A DNA stretch of 64,000 nt from Ustulina deusta (GCA_023159155.1 JAJNNX010000002.1:2232001-2296000), one strand, 5' to 3'; shown: positions 46,551-59,224, counted from the stretch's first letter. Notes: generated by a model not told the origin, from the letters alone. Numbers and translations: made by a program.

Positions 46551-48308
46551 ATGCGTGATGAAGCCCAGGAGAGGGAGCCACATCAACAAATTATGCCTTT
46601 CATTGCTACACCAACTCAGACCACAGATATACATCAAGCGCACAACTCGAGGTCGGAGCCCCCAGTTATAACAGCGGTAGCGAAAGAGCCAGAGACATCA
46701 CCATTTGTTTTAGGGCCAGACACGTGCGGGTTCACGATCGGCAGTACAAGTAAGTTTAGGTTCCGAGAGTTCGAATAGCGTATACACTGACGGCGGCTAG
46801 TCACCTGTGATTTCGGGTATGAGTGTGAAAATGTAGACAACTACCGAGGGTGCTGTGTGGCCGGCGCAACGGATTGCAGCGCGACCATATACACCGGCTG
46901 TGTCAACTATGAAGAAATGCCCGATGCTGCCATGTGTGGGCCACACACATTATGTTGGTACGTAGAATGATAACTACTAAGGATCCTGCAGGCAATCAAA
47001 GTCTAACAGATGCCTTCTAGTCCAGAGTCGAAAGCATATTGTGCCACGTATGAATTCACGACGGAAGGGCAGCCTGGTGCAACCTTTACACATGTTCAGT
47101 GCGCTGAATCACCCAGCTTTGGCGAACTGTATCCTTACCCACCTGAACTAAGCACGACGACCGAAGGTTCAAGCACAGAAAACCTATCCAGTACTCCAAC
47201 GGCTCAGCCCGTAAACAGCACCCATCCCTCACCATCAAGTTCTGTTTCCTCTGGCGCTATCGCTGGGGCTGTAGTTGGCAGCGTCATATTCGCAGCTCTG
47301 GCTATTTTGGGTATTTTTCTCTTCATCAGCCGGCGGCGACGATGGCGGGAAGAGCGCATACGTAACGGAGGCGAAGCCACGAGCACAACTCCTCCATCGA
47401 TGCAGATTGTGCGTTTCGGCGACAACGCCTCCCTACGCCCACTATCCACGATCCACGAGCAACAAGCATCCTTACCTTCCTCTGCCTCCTCAGGAGATAA
47501 GCAAGGCCCAGCACCAAGCACACTTCGACCTCGGAGTTTTGGTGAGAATTGGCCACTCGGCCCCGGGATTCCCATAAGTCCTAGAAATCCACTCTCTTCG
47601 AACCCCGTTACGGACCTCGAAAAGCGGCCTAGTCAGAACGAGCTACCGCCACCACCGCAGTCTAATCGCTACAGGAAGAACCGTGTGCCGAGCTTACGAA
47701 TGACGACGCCGCCTCTCCCGGGGACACATTTATCGCCGCCGCCGCCGCTGCTGAAGAAGTCAGAACTCGCGCAAACGTCGGGCAGGGGTAGTTCGACGAG
47801 CGCCATCGGCTTGGCATTGCAAAGCCCGCGACTTAGCTACATACCGCCACCGACGATTGACACGGCATTCGGGGAGGAGTTCGAGAGGATGCTGAATAGC
47901 GTTGGCGAGCCCGGTCACGATGCCCTCGATAAGAGCGAGACTACCTCGTCGAACTTACCATTCTTCGCGATAGGCGCACCATGGCCGACATCGCTCGACA
48001 CCACCGCGGCCGGCATGAACAACCAAAGGCTGACTAATAATGGCGTTTATCTCCATGATAATCTCGTAATTTCCGGTCTTGATAATGGCCATAAGCCTGC
48101 ATCCCCGCTTGACGGTGGCGATTATGCGACGGGAGATCAACGCATTAGCTTCGTGTCGGCGCCGAGAATGCTAGGCAATATGGGGCGAAGAGAGGTTGAC
48201 TATATAGTGTCGCCTCTTAGCCCTGATGACGTGGAAGAAGCGGACGGCTGGATTACCCCTATGACTGTTAGTCCGCTTGAAAGCCGGAGGGGTAGCTTTG
48301 GCGTGTGA
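46551..48308 (+). CDS. Single-pass membrane protein with Cys-rich ectodomain, surface-sensor-like
   Basis: Exons 46551-46749, 46801-46957 and 47021-48308, 547 residues. Seen: a Cys-rich module spanning the three exons (PDTCGFTIG, TCDFGYECENVDNYRGCCV, DCSATIYTGCVNY, MCGPHTLCCPESKAYCATYEF), then a Ser/Thr-rich stalk (about 150-195), one transmembrane helix (AIAGAVVGSVIFAALAILGI, about 205-228) followed by a stop-transfer RRRRWREER, and a long Pro/Ser-rich cytosolic tail. The architecture resembles fungal Mid2/WSC-like wall sensors, but the Cys pattern is a separate fungal family of unknown role. No signal peptide is visible at the modelled start, which is odd for this topology; the true first exon may lie upstream. 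Introns keep frame with GTAAGT/GCTAG and GTACGT/TCTAG ends. Confidence 0.75.
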
Positions 48309-49295
48309 TAGAAAGATATGAGAGTGGAAGACTAAACTACTTAGGTAGGTTTCTACAGTACTACTGTATACCAGGTTTGGTAGGGGGGCAGCATTCTATC
48401 CCGACCGTCACAAGGCAAGCTGGGTTTGCTTAGCGGTTCTGGATAGTCTCCCTGCCCGATTGAATCCCTGAAATGCGAAGGTGGTATTGTGGCATACATT
48501 CTTGAAGGGCAGCAGTTAACGAATACATCTTCTGTGTAAATTCTACGGACATAATTCGGGTCAGATTATTATTTATTGTATCAACATTTTAGGTATTACA
48601 CGGTGTGTCGGGGCAAGCGAGATCGACGTTAAGGCATCGAGGCTGGTCAGGCACTTGGTGGAGCAATACCAATGTACATAACAATCGAAAATTTGAGCTA
48701 CGGACGCAATTATGCGACCGTATATTGATATTTCACCAATCTTAATACTCTAAGTAGATAGGAGAGACCAACGCCTGGAAAACGGTCGTGATCCCCTGTT
48801 TTCGCCAAGAGAAACTACGGAAGGCCACACTTTCGCATAACTAGAGCAAACTTATTGGTCAGATTTGAGAAATCATGCCCAAAAGGGTAGCTAATAGAAT
48901 TTGTCGCATACTATGTCTAGGTAGATTGGAGAAGGAGCGGTGACATAGAAGGAAGATAAAGATGCTGACGTATTGATGTTGTACGATTCAAATAGGAAAC
49001 GCTAGGCAGGATAGGAGAAGTCTACGACATCGTTGTATCCATTGTACTCTTTCCCTTCGAGAACCGTGCTGATATCGGAAAGAATAGGATCGGGTGAGAT
49101 TAGCACCGAAAGAAGGTCTTATACGTCAAGTACGTCCGTTTGCCTTGATCTTCAGTGAGGTCGAGATCTAGATCTTTTCTTTTCTTATTCTTCTTTGCTC
49201 GATGTCAGTTTTAAGGTATTCTATCATACTTCCGTATGATATTAAAGCATCAAGATTCAGCACACTTCTCTCCCCAAATTAAATAAATAGTCAAG
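48309..49295. other. Intergenic, about 1 kb
   Basis: Nothing coding. An ACTTAGGTAGGT motif lies near 48338, just past the stop. The right part is the GH17 promoter. Confidence 0.5.
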
Positions 49296-50481
49296 ATGCA
49301 GATCCAAGCGCTTGCTATTTATCTAGGAGCACTAGCGGTGCCATTCGCTGCCCAGGCGACCCAGGGCTTCAACTACGGCTCAACCAATAATGACGGTTCA
49401 TGCCGAAGATACGATGACTTCAAGCAGCTCTTCGAACGAGCAAAGAATCTCCCTGGAGCACCAGGTTTCACGGCCGCTCGGCTTTATACGTCAATACAGT
49501 GCGGGACGTCGGCAGACCCGATCGAGGCGTACCAAGCAGCCATTGACACCGACACGAAGATCCTCGTAGGGCTATGGGCTAGCGCAGGTCGACATGTATT
49601 TGAGAATGAGTTGAACGCTCTCATCAGCGCCGCCAAGACGCTCGGCGCTGCCTTTACAGATCGTGTAGTTGGCATCAGCGTGGGATCCGAAGACTTGTAT
49701 CGGAGCTCTTCCCAAGGTATTGCTAACGGTGCTGGGCCCGGCGCCACAGCTTGGGAAATCGAGGGATACATCGGTTGGATGCGAGATTGGACCAGGGGTA
49801 CACCACTAGAGGGTAAACCGATCACCCATGTCGATACTTGGTAAGTTCCCCAAATTTGCGCTGCTCACTATTCTTCAGGTTCCGTTGGGAAAGGAATACA
49901 TTTCTGGTCGGATATGGCCGACTCTTAATATCATCGAACCATTTCAAGACTTGTCTTAGTTAACGAGGCGACCGCGATAGGACCGCATGGGTACTACCCG
50001 AGGCCAGCGGGGTTATCCAGGCAGTAGACTTCCTATGCCACAACTCGTTTCCCTACTTTGAGGATGCGAGACCCAACGCGATCGAGAAAGCGGCAGATAA
50101 CTTTTGGTCAGCAGTGGCTGCCACTGAGAGCGTGGCTCAAAGCAAAGACGTATGGATTACAGAGACGGGTTGGCCTGATAGTGAGTCGTGTTTTTAAACC
50201 CAAAATCCCTTCTTGATCCCACCTTGCCTCTAATTAATGACCTGATGACATTATCGCTGACACTTTCCTGTGGCCATGCAGCTGGGCCCGTACGACGCGA
50301 CGCAGTTCCCTCGCTAGATAATGCAAAGACATACTGGAACACGATTGGTTGTTCGCTCTTTGGGAAGCGCAGCACTTTCTGGTATACACTCGTAGATGGG
50401 GCTACGACAGAGTCAAATCTCAGCTTCGCCATAACACCTGCTTTGGAGGCAACTCCGAAATTCGGTCTAGCCTGCTCCTGA
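49296..50481 (+). CDS. Secreted GH17 glucan endo-1,3-beta-glucosidase
   Basis: Exons 49296-49840, 49981-50180 and 50282-50481, 314 residues. Reaction: cleavage or transglycosylation of beta-1,3-glucan in the fungal wall. Seen: signal peptide (MQIQALAIYLGALAVPFAAQA), GFNYGS at strand 1, ARLYTSIQC, ILVGLWAS, VVGISVGSEDLYR with proton donor Glu132, DFLCHNSFPYFE, and WITETGWPDTGP with nucleophile Glu243, the last joined across intron 2. Introns have GTAAGT/GATAG and GTGAGT/TGCAG ends and keep frame. There is no Ser/Thr stalk or GPI tail, so it is expected to be a freely secreted or wall-trapped enzyme. Strong match to fungal GH17. Confidence 0.92.
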
Positions 50482-52662
50482 CGAAGCGGCGGTAACGCTA
50501 AGCTGGTGCAAGCATGGCTTACTAGTAGTATTCAATAGAGAGGTAGGGCTACACTACATTGGATTACGCAACAAACTGGTTACCACTGAAGGCACTGGGG
50601 AATCGGAAGAGGGGCAACAGAACTGGAAGCCTTCCTCATTCTAATAGAATTACTATTATCTGCCATATTACCGTGTCCACCTTAGCAATTGAGATCATAT
50701 AGACACTTATCGTTTTTGGTCAAGGACTTCTGAGGAGAGCAGAAAGATCAGAAACTAATTGCTTCCTGCACATGGTGCGGCCATCCAGGTCTCTGGTGGA
50801 CGTTGAGGTGGAGGATTGCCTCCGAAGAACCCTACGACTATGTGCGCGGGTCCTGATGCTTCCATCGGAGGTTGCATGCCCCCAGGCCCGTTATATCTAT
50901 CACCCAACGTGGGGATATACTCTCAATTCTCAGCTGTGCCCAACCTTAGAAAGGAATAGCCTCTATGGCAACTTGCCTACTAGTTTGGGATACTGACACT
51001 GTGAAACCTCGGCGATGCCTGTGGCTGCCTGTGGCTGCCTGTTACTTCACAACCACTCCGGTTCTCTTGCGTATAGTCATGGTGTTATAGGGGGTTGGTA
51101 GCAGCCGGGCGAGAAGGGGCAGATGAGGGACTTCGAGGTTGTATTGGCTATGTAAAGTCATATGGCTGTTCTTTGTCGAGGCTTGTAGGCGTATATATGG
51201 GTGGACTTTGTGTGATTTACGGTGCGGTACGGCTTCCTGTATATCCCGCTTCAGCGATGGCAAGATTCTGACCATGATAGATAATACAAAATGAGATCCA
51301 CGCGAGAGAGGTCACCACGCAGAAAATCGCAGAGAAATAACGCTGTGCTCTCGTTTTTTTTAACAGATGAGCTACACCAACATAACATACAGTAAGTAGG
51401 TGGATCATTTCTAGATCCACCATCCACAATGTTGCCATCCGAGTGGCCTAGGTGCCTTAGTACAAGTGTAGTGTTTAATACCAGTTGCCACACCTCCCGC
51501 ACAACAGTAATTGTGGAAGCTTTCCATGGGAGCCAAATTTATCCAAATCTAACAAGTATCAACCAGGACCAAATCTCAAATATAAAAAAACTGGTGTGTG
51601 AAATGCCTGAAATTTGTCCTTCTGTTGCGCATGACAAAATCTTTGCAGTCTCTTTTTAGAGTATGTTATTAGCCATGCAGCAAAGCACATCCATGCTAAG
51701 AATGCCGGCATAGATATGGAGGAGGGCAGAAAGTGCGTGAACGCTATCATATGGGGAAGTAGTAGTAATGATAGTCCGAGGAATTCTTGAATCATGAAAG
51801 GTGCTATGCCTCAAATGAAGTTCACAATGCATCGTAGAACTCACGTCGGTCTCATCGTGTCGATAGTGGTAGGCGGATGAGAGATTGCGAGGGTAGATGG
51901 CGGCTGTTCGAGGCAGGCTTCTGGCTGTTGATTCTTGCACAACGTGTGTTGTGACAGGCGGGCTCTAACAGGAATCCCGGCCTATTCAGACAAGTAGAGT
52001 GACATTACGTGTACATATAAGCCACCGCCTCTGACAAGTTAGACCGTTTTAATTTCCGTATAAGGCAACAGACAATATAGCTAAGGAGGTAGGAAGTGTA
52101 CTCTTAGCAAGGCACGTGATAGCTGCTGACGGGAGCAGATCGGCTTTGGGAACAACCTTTATGGCCGTGCAAGGCAGACACAAACAAAAGGAAGAAAGGG
52201 AGCATTGCATATAAATAAACTATAATCCCATCTTTAAAGCTAGCCAAAAACTTGAAACATTGCATCTGCACTTTTTTATATAAATTCTAATATGTTTTAA
52301 AGCGTACTATTTTTTTTTTATATTGCTGTTTGGTATTAAAAACACTATATTTTTTTATTTAAGTTATTTACAACGAGCTCAACAACATTAAGTCTTCTCT
52401 CCGCCATCGTTACGGGTAGATTGGATAACTGCCTCAGATAAACGAAAAGGACACTCTAAACTGGGTTGAAAAAAATGACTGAGCGTATATCAGAGCTAGC
52501 AACAACGCAGACCCGTAATCGTTCCAACATGAATAGCATTAACATAACGGGGCGAGCCTATAAAAGGCTCGGCCGTAAAACGGAACTTGGACTCATGTAT
52601 AGTCAAAAGGCCGTGTAGATAGCGCCACTGGCCACAAATATTTTACCTGAGCATGGCCTATG
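50482..52662. other. Intergenic, 2.2 kb, no supported gene
   Basis: 3' flanks of the convergent GH17 and DUF3176 genes. Contains a tandem TGCCTGTGGC array at 51016-51042. AT-rich near 52230-52370. Short frames on both strands show no family features. Confidence 0.5.
51016..51042. repeat. Tandem TGCCTGTGGC repeats (2.7 units)
   Basis: Units at 51016-51025 and 51026-51035 plus seven bases. Shares a 9-mer core with the array at 9251-9280 on the opposite strand. Confidence 0.85.
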
Positions 52663-54466
52663 CTATTTCAGCTGGGCATTTACACTCTTGGAGTGTCTTT
52701 TAATTTCGTTAGGGCCCTGGAAGTCGGTCACCAGTGAGTTGTGGTGGTCGAGGTTGTGTGCTAGCATAGCTAATGCGGACGACTTCCACCCCGGTATACG
52801 ATGGCGTTTGTTGTAGATGATAACCCAAATGACAAATACTACAGCGATCAGCTCTTCAAGTAGTGGTAGGATCAGCCATTCCCAGCGAATGTGCACAAAT
52901 ACGACTGACTCGATCCGGGCGCCATGCCCAGTTTTCACATTTGGACCCTTACTGAGGGAGCGTAAGTAGTCTGTCATGGACTTGGCGAGGGCCGTGAACA
53001 CGGTCGGAACATCGGTATTCAGAAATGCTCCTCCCGTCCCTACCCTGCTCGTATCTTTTCCTTCAAGAGCATTCCCGGCAATAATATGAGACGTGAAAGA
53101 ATTGGATTCGAAGAAGTGGACTGCACTCGCGAAGTCATATGCATTAACACTCAAAGGCGGATCTATTGGTCCGGCCTCGGATTGATTAAATGTAAAATGT
53201 TCAGCGCTAGTTTTTGAATCAGTGATTCGCCAGCCGGGCTCCAGCTTTCTGGATTCGTGAATAAAAAGGAGGTGAGAGCCATTTGCAGTGATGTTTGAGT
53301 ACTCGTGCAATGACAGCGACAGCGTGCATTCTGTGATGTTCTCTGCTCGAATCCCCGGGTCATTGAAGCTAGATTCCTCGCCACTGTTTGACTGGAATAC
53401 AGCAACTTGGAGGAAATCGGCTGGCACACGAGGCTTGGTATCAACACCGTAACGCACAATGTTCAAGAACGTGTCATTTGCAGCAACTAGGAGTGCTGTA
53501 GCCGAATCTGTACGAACATACTCCGTCGAGAAGTAGACATTGCCGGGCGTGGTGTAATTGCAGAACACAGTTGGCCCTTCTTGGGAGCAGGCTTTCGTAG
53601 CCTCTACCGTCTCTTTGATATCTTTGCAAATGCTTGAAAACCCAAGGGACTTGTATGTCATATTCCAGCTACATGCGCCGCCGCATTGAAATTCGTCTGG
53701 GGAATCGATGTTGTAGATACCCCTCATAATGGCGCCTTGAATACCAGGATCCCTGGACGCGACTATTCCAGACAGTTAGTACGATAAATGACGTGATCTA
53801 TTCGGGTCTTTGGAACTAACTATCTGGGTTAATTACTCCATTCAGACCTGTCCCGTGAAGTTTTGTATCATAGCCTTGAGCGAAGCCAAAAACAGCGGTC
53901 TCGTCTGGTGTAGTGACATTCTGAGACTTCAATTCGATAACTTGCTGAATGAAAGGATCGACTGCGAGAGCGAAAAGAATGACAAACGCGCCCAGAGTAG
54001 CTAGGCCCCATCTCAATTTTAGAACAAATTCAAGGGCCCCCTGGGGACCACGACTCGCGGCATCGTATAACTCGAATTGTCTAAGGCGACGTGGCGCAGT
54101 CTTAAAATCAATCCATTTCACCTGGCCGATGGCCACACCAACAGCATGCAATTGTCCCGCTTTATAGGCGATAGTAAGGGTAGAAACGACCGCATTGAGA
54201 GATAGAGGCACTTTCCAGACCTCGTAGTAAGGCTTATCTGTCACCCATATCAGAATAGCCACCTGAGCAGCAAATAATAGTACACTCAGAGCAAGCACGG
54301 CAAGCTCCAGTATCCACGATGCTGACTCCTCCGATTGAGGACCAATGAGAGGATCAGTGGGAGGATCATGGGTTCGAGTCACCATCTCATATGTCCCACG
54401 ATTGTCCGGTCCTGGGGCAGAGTCTCGGCGAAAAGGCTCATACTCGTCATGGCAACTTGAGTCCAT
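52663..54466 (-). CDS. DUF3176-family multi-pass membrane protein
   Basis: Minus-strand exons 54466-53821 and 53762-52663, 581 residues. The intron has GTTAGT and AATAG ends with a TACTAAC branch site and keeps frame (NPDI/ASRDPGIQGAI). Seen: helices at about 50-75 (LELAVLALSVLLFAAQVAIL), 88-105 and 160-185 (ATLGAFVILFALAVDPFIQQ), then a large N-glycosylated, Cys-containing extracytosolic domain (FQCGGACSWNMTY, FCNYTTPGNVYF, ITECTLSLSLHEY), and a C-terminal helix (ILPLLEELIAVVFVIWVIIY, about 515-535) before a basic tail. This is the typical fungal DUF3176 layout, a family expanded in filamentous ascomycetes with no known function. Strong family match. Confidence 0.85.
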
Positions 54467-55082
54467 GATAAACTAGAAGTAAAGGCTCTGACTAAGAGTT
54501 AGGGATAGCACGTAGGGAGAAGGTTTATCATCATGAAAGAATTTACCGGTGTTTGATTACTTATAAAAGGGAGATCGAAATGCACCTTGGCCCCCAACCT
54601 CAAGACTACGCCCCTTTGGTTACATCCCTCCTGAGGAAGTCAAGACTTTGCGTTGCCAAGAAATGCCAAGCATGAAGTGTCAGGATATGGTAGGTGCAAA
54701 AGTTGCGGCTGGATTCACGTCCTGGTATTGTCTATTTATAGACGCCTGGCGAAGACCACTGACAGTTAGTCCGGCGCTGATCCTATTATGGGTGAATACC
54801 TATAGGTAATTTGTTGAGCAAGAATCCCAGAATTCTCCAATGGGTGATTTGCTAACAATAGACGAAATGCTTTCCCCATACCATAGAAAGCGGAGTATTG
54901 ATAGCTAACCTAAAGTCGAGCGTTGCAAACCAATGATAGGATCCATATTAGGACTTACCCACTTGGTCAGGATATTCCCCCAGACACCTGAATTTGTTTT
55001 CTGACATACCCCCGTCATATTCCAAAACTTTCTCTCATCTACCCTGGCTGTTTGGCTAATTTATCACTGTTTACTCGGGCTT
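54467..55082. other. DUF3176 promoter and flank of the retrotransposon insertion
   Basis: Ordinary base composition up to the insertion point at 55083. TTTTATAAG on the minus strand near 54561 could be the DUF3176 TATA element. Confidence 0.4.
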
Positions 55083-55087
55083 GAAGT

Positions 55088-55331
55088 TGTTGGATTTGGC
55101 CCATAGCTAGTAGCTGTGAAGAGAGCTAATTAGGCATAGATGGCAAGATCACTTAATTATATAAGCGTTATGGCTTAACAACGTGGCTTAATAAGTGTAG
55201 CTAGGCCACACTTACTAGCGAGCTTATAAATAAATATTTTATAGAAGTAAAATAGGACTTAAAAAAAATAATAATAAACAAGGCGATTTAAAGATATATA
55301 TATAGTATATTTTATAATATTAAATCTAATA
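55088..55331 (+). repeat. 5' LTR (244 bp)
   Basis: Starts TGTTGGATTT and ends AAATCTAATA (a mutated form of the inverted terminus AAATCCAACA). Its outer part keeps G and C; its inner end is AT-degraded. Confidence 0.93.
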
Positions 55332-56889
55332 ATTAAAAGTTTTATTAATTTTTATATTTTATTATAAATAATTTTTAACTAGAAATATATAAAAATTATT
55401 ATTATATTTAAATAATATATTATTATATTTAATTTTTTAAAAGATTTTATTACTAGTGCTTATAACTGCAATTTTTAAAAATATATAGTTTTAAAAAAAA
55501 AGCGAGCTTTATAGTTTTAGTTATTAATTATACTACTAATAAGCGATTTTTTTTTTATTAAAACTGCTAATTTTAATACTATAATATATATAGAGCTAAT
55601 AATTACTAAAAAAATATTATATTAAAATATTAAATAGTGCTATAAGATTATTTTTAAGTATTATATTAATTATTAAACTAAATTTATTAAGTTTGCTAAA
55701 TAAATATATAAAATAGTTTATTTAAATTATTGCTTAATATAAATAAAAACTAACTAAATAATTAATAAGTAGTATAATAATTTTAAAAAGCTTAAAAATA
55801 TAGCTTAATATGTTTTAAAGTTTAAATATAAATTAGAATATAAAGTTTTTATTAATTTTATAGCTAGGAAACTTATTAAAAACCTAATTAAATAAACAAA
55901 CAAATAGTTTAATAAAGTTTTTAAAGCTTATTTAAAAAGTGCTAAAGTAATAGATTTGTTTAAACTTATTATTAACTTAAAAAAAGCTTTATAGAATATT
56001 TATCTAGCTTAAGTTATTTTTTTTCGAAATATTTATTATAATACTATTATAAATAATATTTTATAATACTAAACTATTGCTATTAAACTATATTAAAAAG
56101 TTATAATTTTAAATATAACCTATATTTTTTAAAAAATTATTAAAAAAAATACTTTTAATATTTTTAAACTTTTTAATAATTAAAATAATTTAAATAATCT
56201 TATAAATAATTAAAAAAAAGATTATTTTAAATAAAATTATTAAAATTATAAAAGCTATTAATAATACTAAACTAATAATAGTTATAAAAGTTATTAAAAT
56301 AATTAAAAAAAGAGTTTTAAAAGTATTTTTATTAAATATTTTTGTATTAATATAAGGATTAAAGCTAAAAAAAAAAAATTTAAACATAAAAGATTATATT
56401 ATATACTATAGTTATTACTATATATTAAACTATTAGTTTATATTTATAAAGCTCTAACTAAAAAGCTAAAAATTTAATTAAAGTATTAATAAAGTAGCTA
56501 AAATATATATAGTAAATAAAAAAAACATTAAATAGGCGGTAAAAAAAGTATAAAAGTAATAAAAAAAAAAAGTAAAATTTAAGGTTTTAAGGGATAATCT
56601 TTGGAATAATTAATTTTTAAAGCTTTTTATAGCAAAAATAGCAAGTTTGTTTACTATTAACTAAAAGCTTATTAAAACATATAAATTATATAATTTAATT
56701 ATAATAAACTTTAGATTAATTATTTATATATTTAATTAAATATATTGTTTTATATATTTAAAAAATATTAATTTAAATAATATAATATTAGTAGGAAATA
56801 GTATAATTTATATATATAGCTATAGCAAAATTAATATTAAAGCTTAGGGCTTAAAAAGTATAGTTATATATTAGTTATATAATATTATT

Positions 56890-57166
56890 TTTTGTGTTTG
56901 AATGGAGTGTACTGCATATTTCCAAGGCAGCAGTACATGCCTGCAAGGTTGGTAGAATATAGTTTATTCACTATATGCTACACTCTAAAGGAGGGAGAGA
57001 AAGGAAGGAATTGGGTAGGTGGGAGCCCCCTATATACCCTTCCGTACGGAGGGGTCTGTAGGTGGTCCCGGACCCCTTGGCCCAGACCCCCCCTTGGCTA
57101 GACCCCTTCGTACGAAGGGGTCCGTAAGTGCCCTAGCTAATTGCGTACGATTAATCCAACATTTTG
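56890..57166. mobile_element. Un-mutated solo LTR nested in the dead copia element, TTTTG target duplication
   Basis: The LTR is 56895-57161 (267 bp), beginning TGTTTGAATG and ending TAATCCAACA, flanked on both sides by TTTTG (56890-56894, 57162-57166). It is GC-rich inside a sea of AT and carries two related CGTACG-centred palindromes (57036-57055, one mismatch; 57101-57122, perfect 22 bp). TG...CA termini plus a 5-bp duplication define a solo LTR formed by LTR-LTR recombination. Its family is not that of the host element. Confidence 0.85.
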
Positions 57167-58914
57167 TTTAAATATAGCTATTAACCTAGTTTTTTTATAA
57201 GGTTTAAACTAAACAAGCATATATTAAGATAATAAATTTAAGTTTAATCTTTTAAAATATTAATAAAAAAAGCTTTTATATTTTTTAACCCGAATATATA
57301 ATTAATATATTATAGAATATTTTTTAAAATGCTTAATTAAGCAGGTGTTCTATATATAAAAGAATTTATTAAACTTTTATATAAAGCGCTCTAGATCTTA
57401 AGCTAGTTTTTATAAATAGTATTAATATTTAGGATATATAAGCTTTAAATTTTTAAAATAGTTGTTTAATTATATAAAAAAAAAAAAATTTATTTTATAT
57501 TTTAGTAATAAAATCTAAACTATAAATTATATAGTATGTAGTAAATTTAAAGCTTGCTATAAAATAATATAAAATATTTATTTAAAAGTTATAAAAACTA
57601 GTGCTTAATTAATTATTAATTTTTATAAATTTAATATTTTTAATAAAAATAAGTACTTATAGCATATTATACTAATTATTAATTAATACTTAGGTTATAT
57701 TTAAGATTATTATATTAATAATAAGTATACTAGTACTATTTAAAAAGTTTTTAAATATTATATTTAATATATTTAAATATATTATAATATTAAAATAAAA
57801 ATTATAAAATATAATAATAAAATTACTAGTAATAATTAAAAAATTATATGCTTAGTAGTAATTATAAAACAAACTTATAAAATAAATTTTAAAATTTTAT
57901 TACTATATATTTAAGATTTTAATAAAATAGCTAAAAAAATAAAAAGTATTATTAAGTATTAAGCAAGCTTAATATATAATAGTTATAAGTTTTTTGTTTT
58001 TTTTTTGGCCTAAAATAGTTCGAACAGCAGTATATTTATATAACTAAATATCTAAATAAATTAATTGCTAGCAAATTTTATATAAAAATTTTATTTATAT
58101 TTTAATAACTTATAAAGATTTATTAGCTATAATTAAATATTTTATATATTTTATTTAAAAGTATTTAAATATATAATATTTATTATAATTATTAAAGCTA
58201 AGCTTAAAAAATAAAAGTATAAAAAACTAAACTTTAATACTTAAATAAACTATTTAATAAGCTACTAATCTATTAATACCTACTATATTTAGCTTTTTTA
58301 AAAGAATAAAATTATAATAATAAAAAATATAGTTTTTAATAAAAATAAATTTTTTAATAGTAATAAAAATAAATTTAAAAATAATCTTTTTAAAATAACT
58401 TTAAAAATATATAAAGCATTAATAAATAGTATTAATTATTAAAATGCTTCTAATTTTAAAAAGAACATAGCTAATAAATAAAAAAATAATAAACTTGCTA
58501 GCTAATTTTTAAAAAGTAATACTAAAAATGCTAATAAATCTAAGTCCGAAGTGAATTCTAATAAAAATAAGCTTATAAAAAAAAAAGCAAAAGCTTTTTA
58601 TTAGGGCTTTTATTTTTATACCGATTTATAGTTTGTTTTTGGATTATTAATATTACTATAAAGTCTAAAGGCTGCTTTGCTATGTTTAGCAATACTACAA
58701 GCTAAATTGTTAAATTTAAGCTTAAATAAAAAACTGCTTAATAATTAATATTAAGCTTTTACTAAGTTAACTTTTAGTATTTTAACTATAGCTTATTAAA
58801 TAGCTAGTTTTAATATAGCTAGATTATAAAAAGTAATAATTATTAATAGTAAATTAATAACTAAAAAAAAAAAAGCTAAACTATTAAAAAGCTTTTTAAA
58901 AATTTATTATAATT

Positions 58915-59224
58915 AATTATAACTATTAAATTTTATTAAAAGCTTTATTAATAAAAAAAAAAAGGCTTTTAAAAAAACTTATTAATTATTATATAACTAA
59001 TTATAACTATTAAATTTTATTAAAAACTTTACTAGTAAAAAAAAAAAGGCTTTTAAAAAAGCTTATTATTTATTATATATCTAATTATAGCTATTAAATC
59101 TTATTAAAAGCTTTATTAATAAAAAGAAAAAAGCCTTTAAAAAAGCTTATTAGTTATTATATAATTAATTATAACTAATAAATTTTATTAAAAGCTTTGT
59201 TAGTAAAAAAAAAAAGCTTTTAAG
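58915..59224 (+). repeat. 84-bp in-frame tandem repeats inside the copia element (about 3.7 copies)
   Basis: Units begin at 58915, 58999, 59083 and 59167. The exact 84-bp period equals 28 codons, and one plus-strand frame repeats a NFIKSFINKKKKAFKK-like peptide. It lies about 700-950 bp before the reverse transcriptase YINN box, probably in the variable linker after integrase. Confidence 0.85.

Noticed and set aside
49920..49980. Possible extension of GH17 exon 2 upstream
   Set aside because: Acceptor GATAG at 49980 completes the Trp codon split by the exon 1 donor; extension introduces stops.
56190..56387. 65-codon minus-strand hydrophobic frame
   Set aside because: Ile/Phe/Leu-rich chance frame expected in RIP-generated AT-rich DNA.
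58915..59224. Regularly spaced repeats considered as a CRISPR-like array
   Set aside because: Units are contiguous with no unique spacers, in a eukaryotic retrotransposon, and the period is a whole number of codons.
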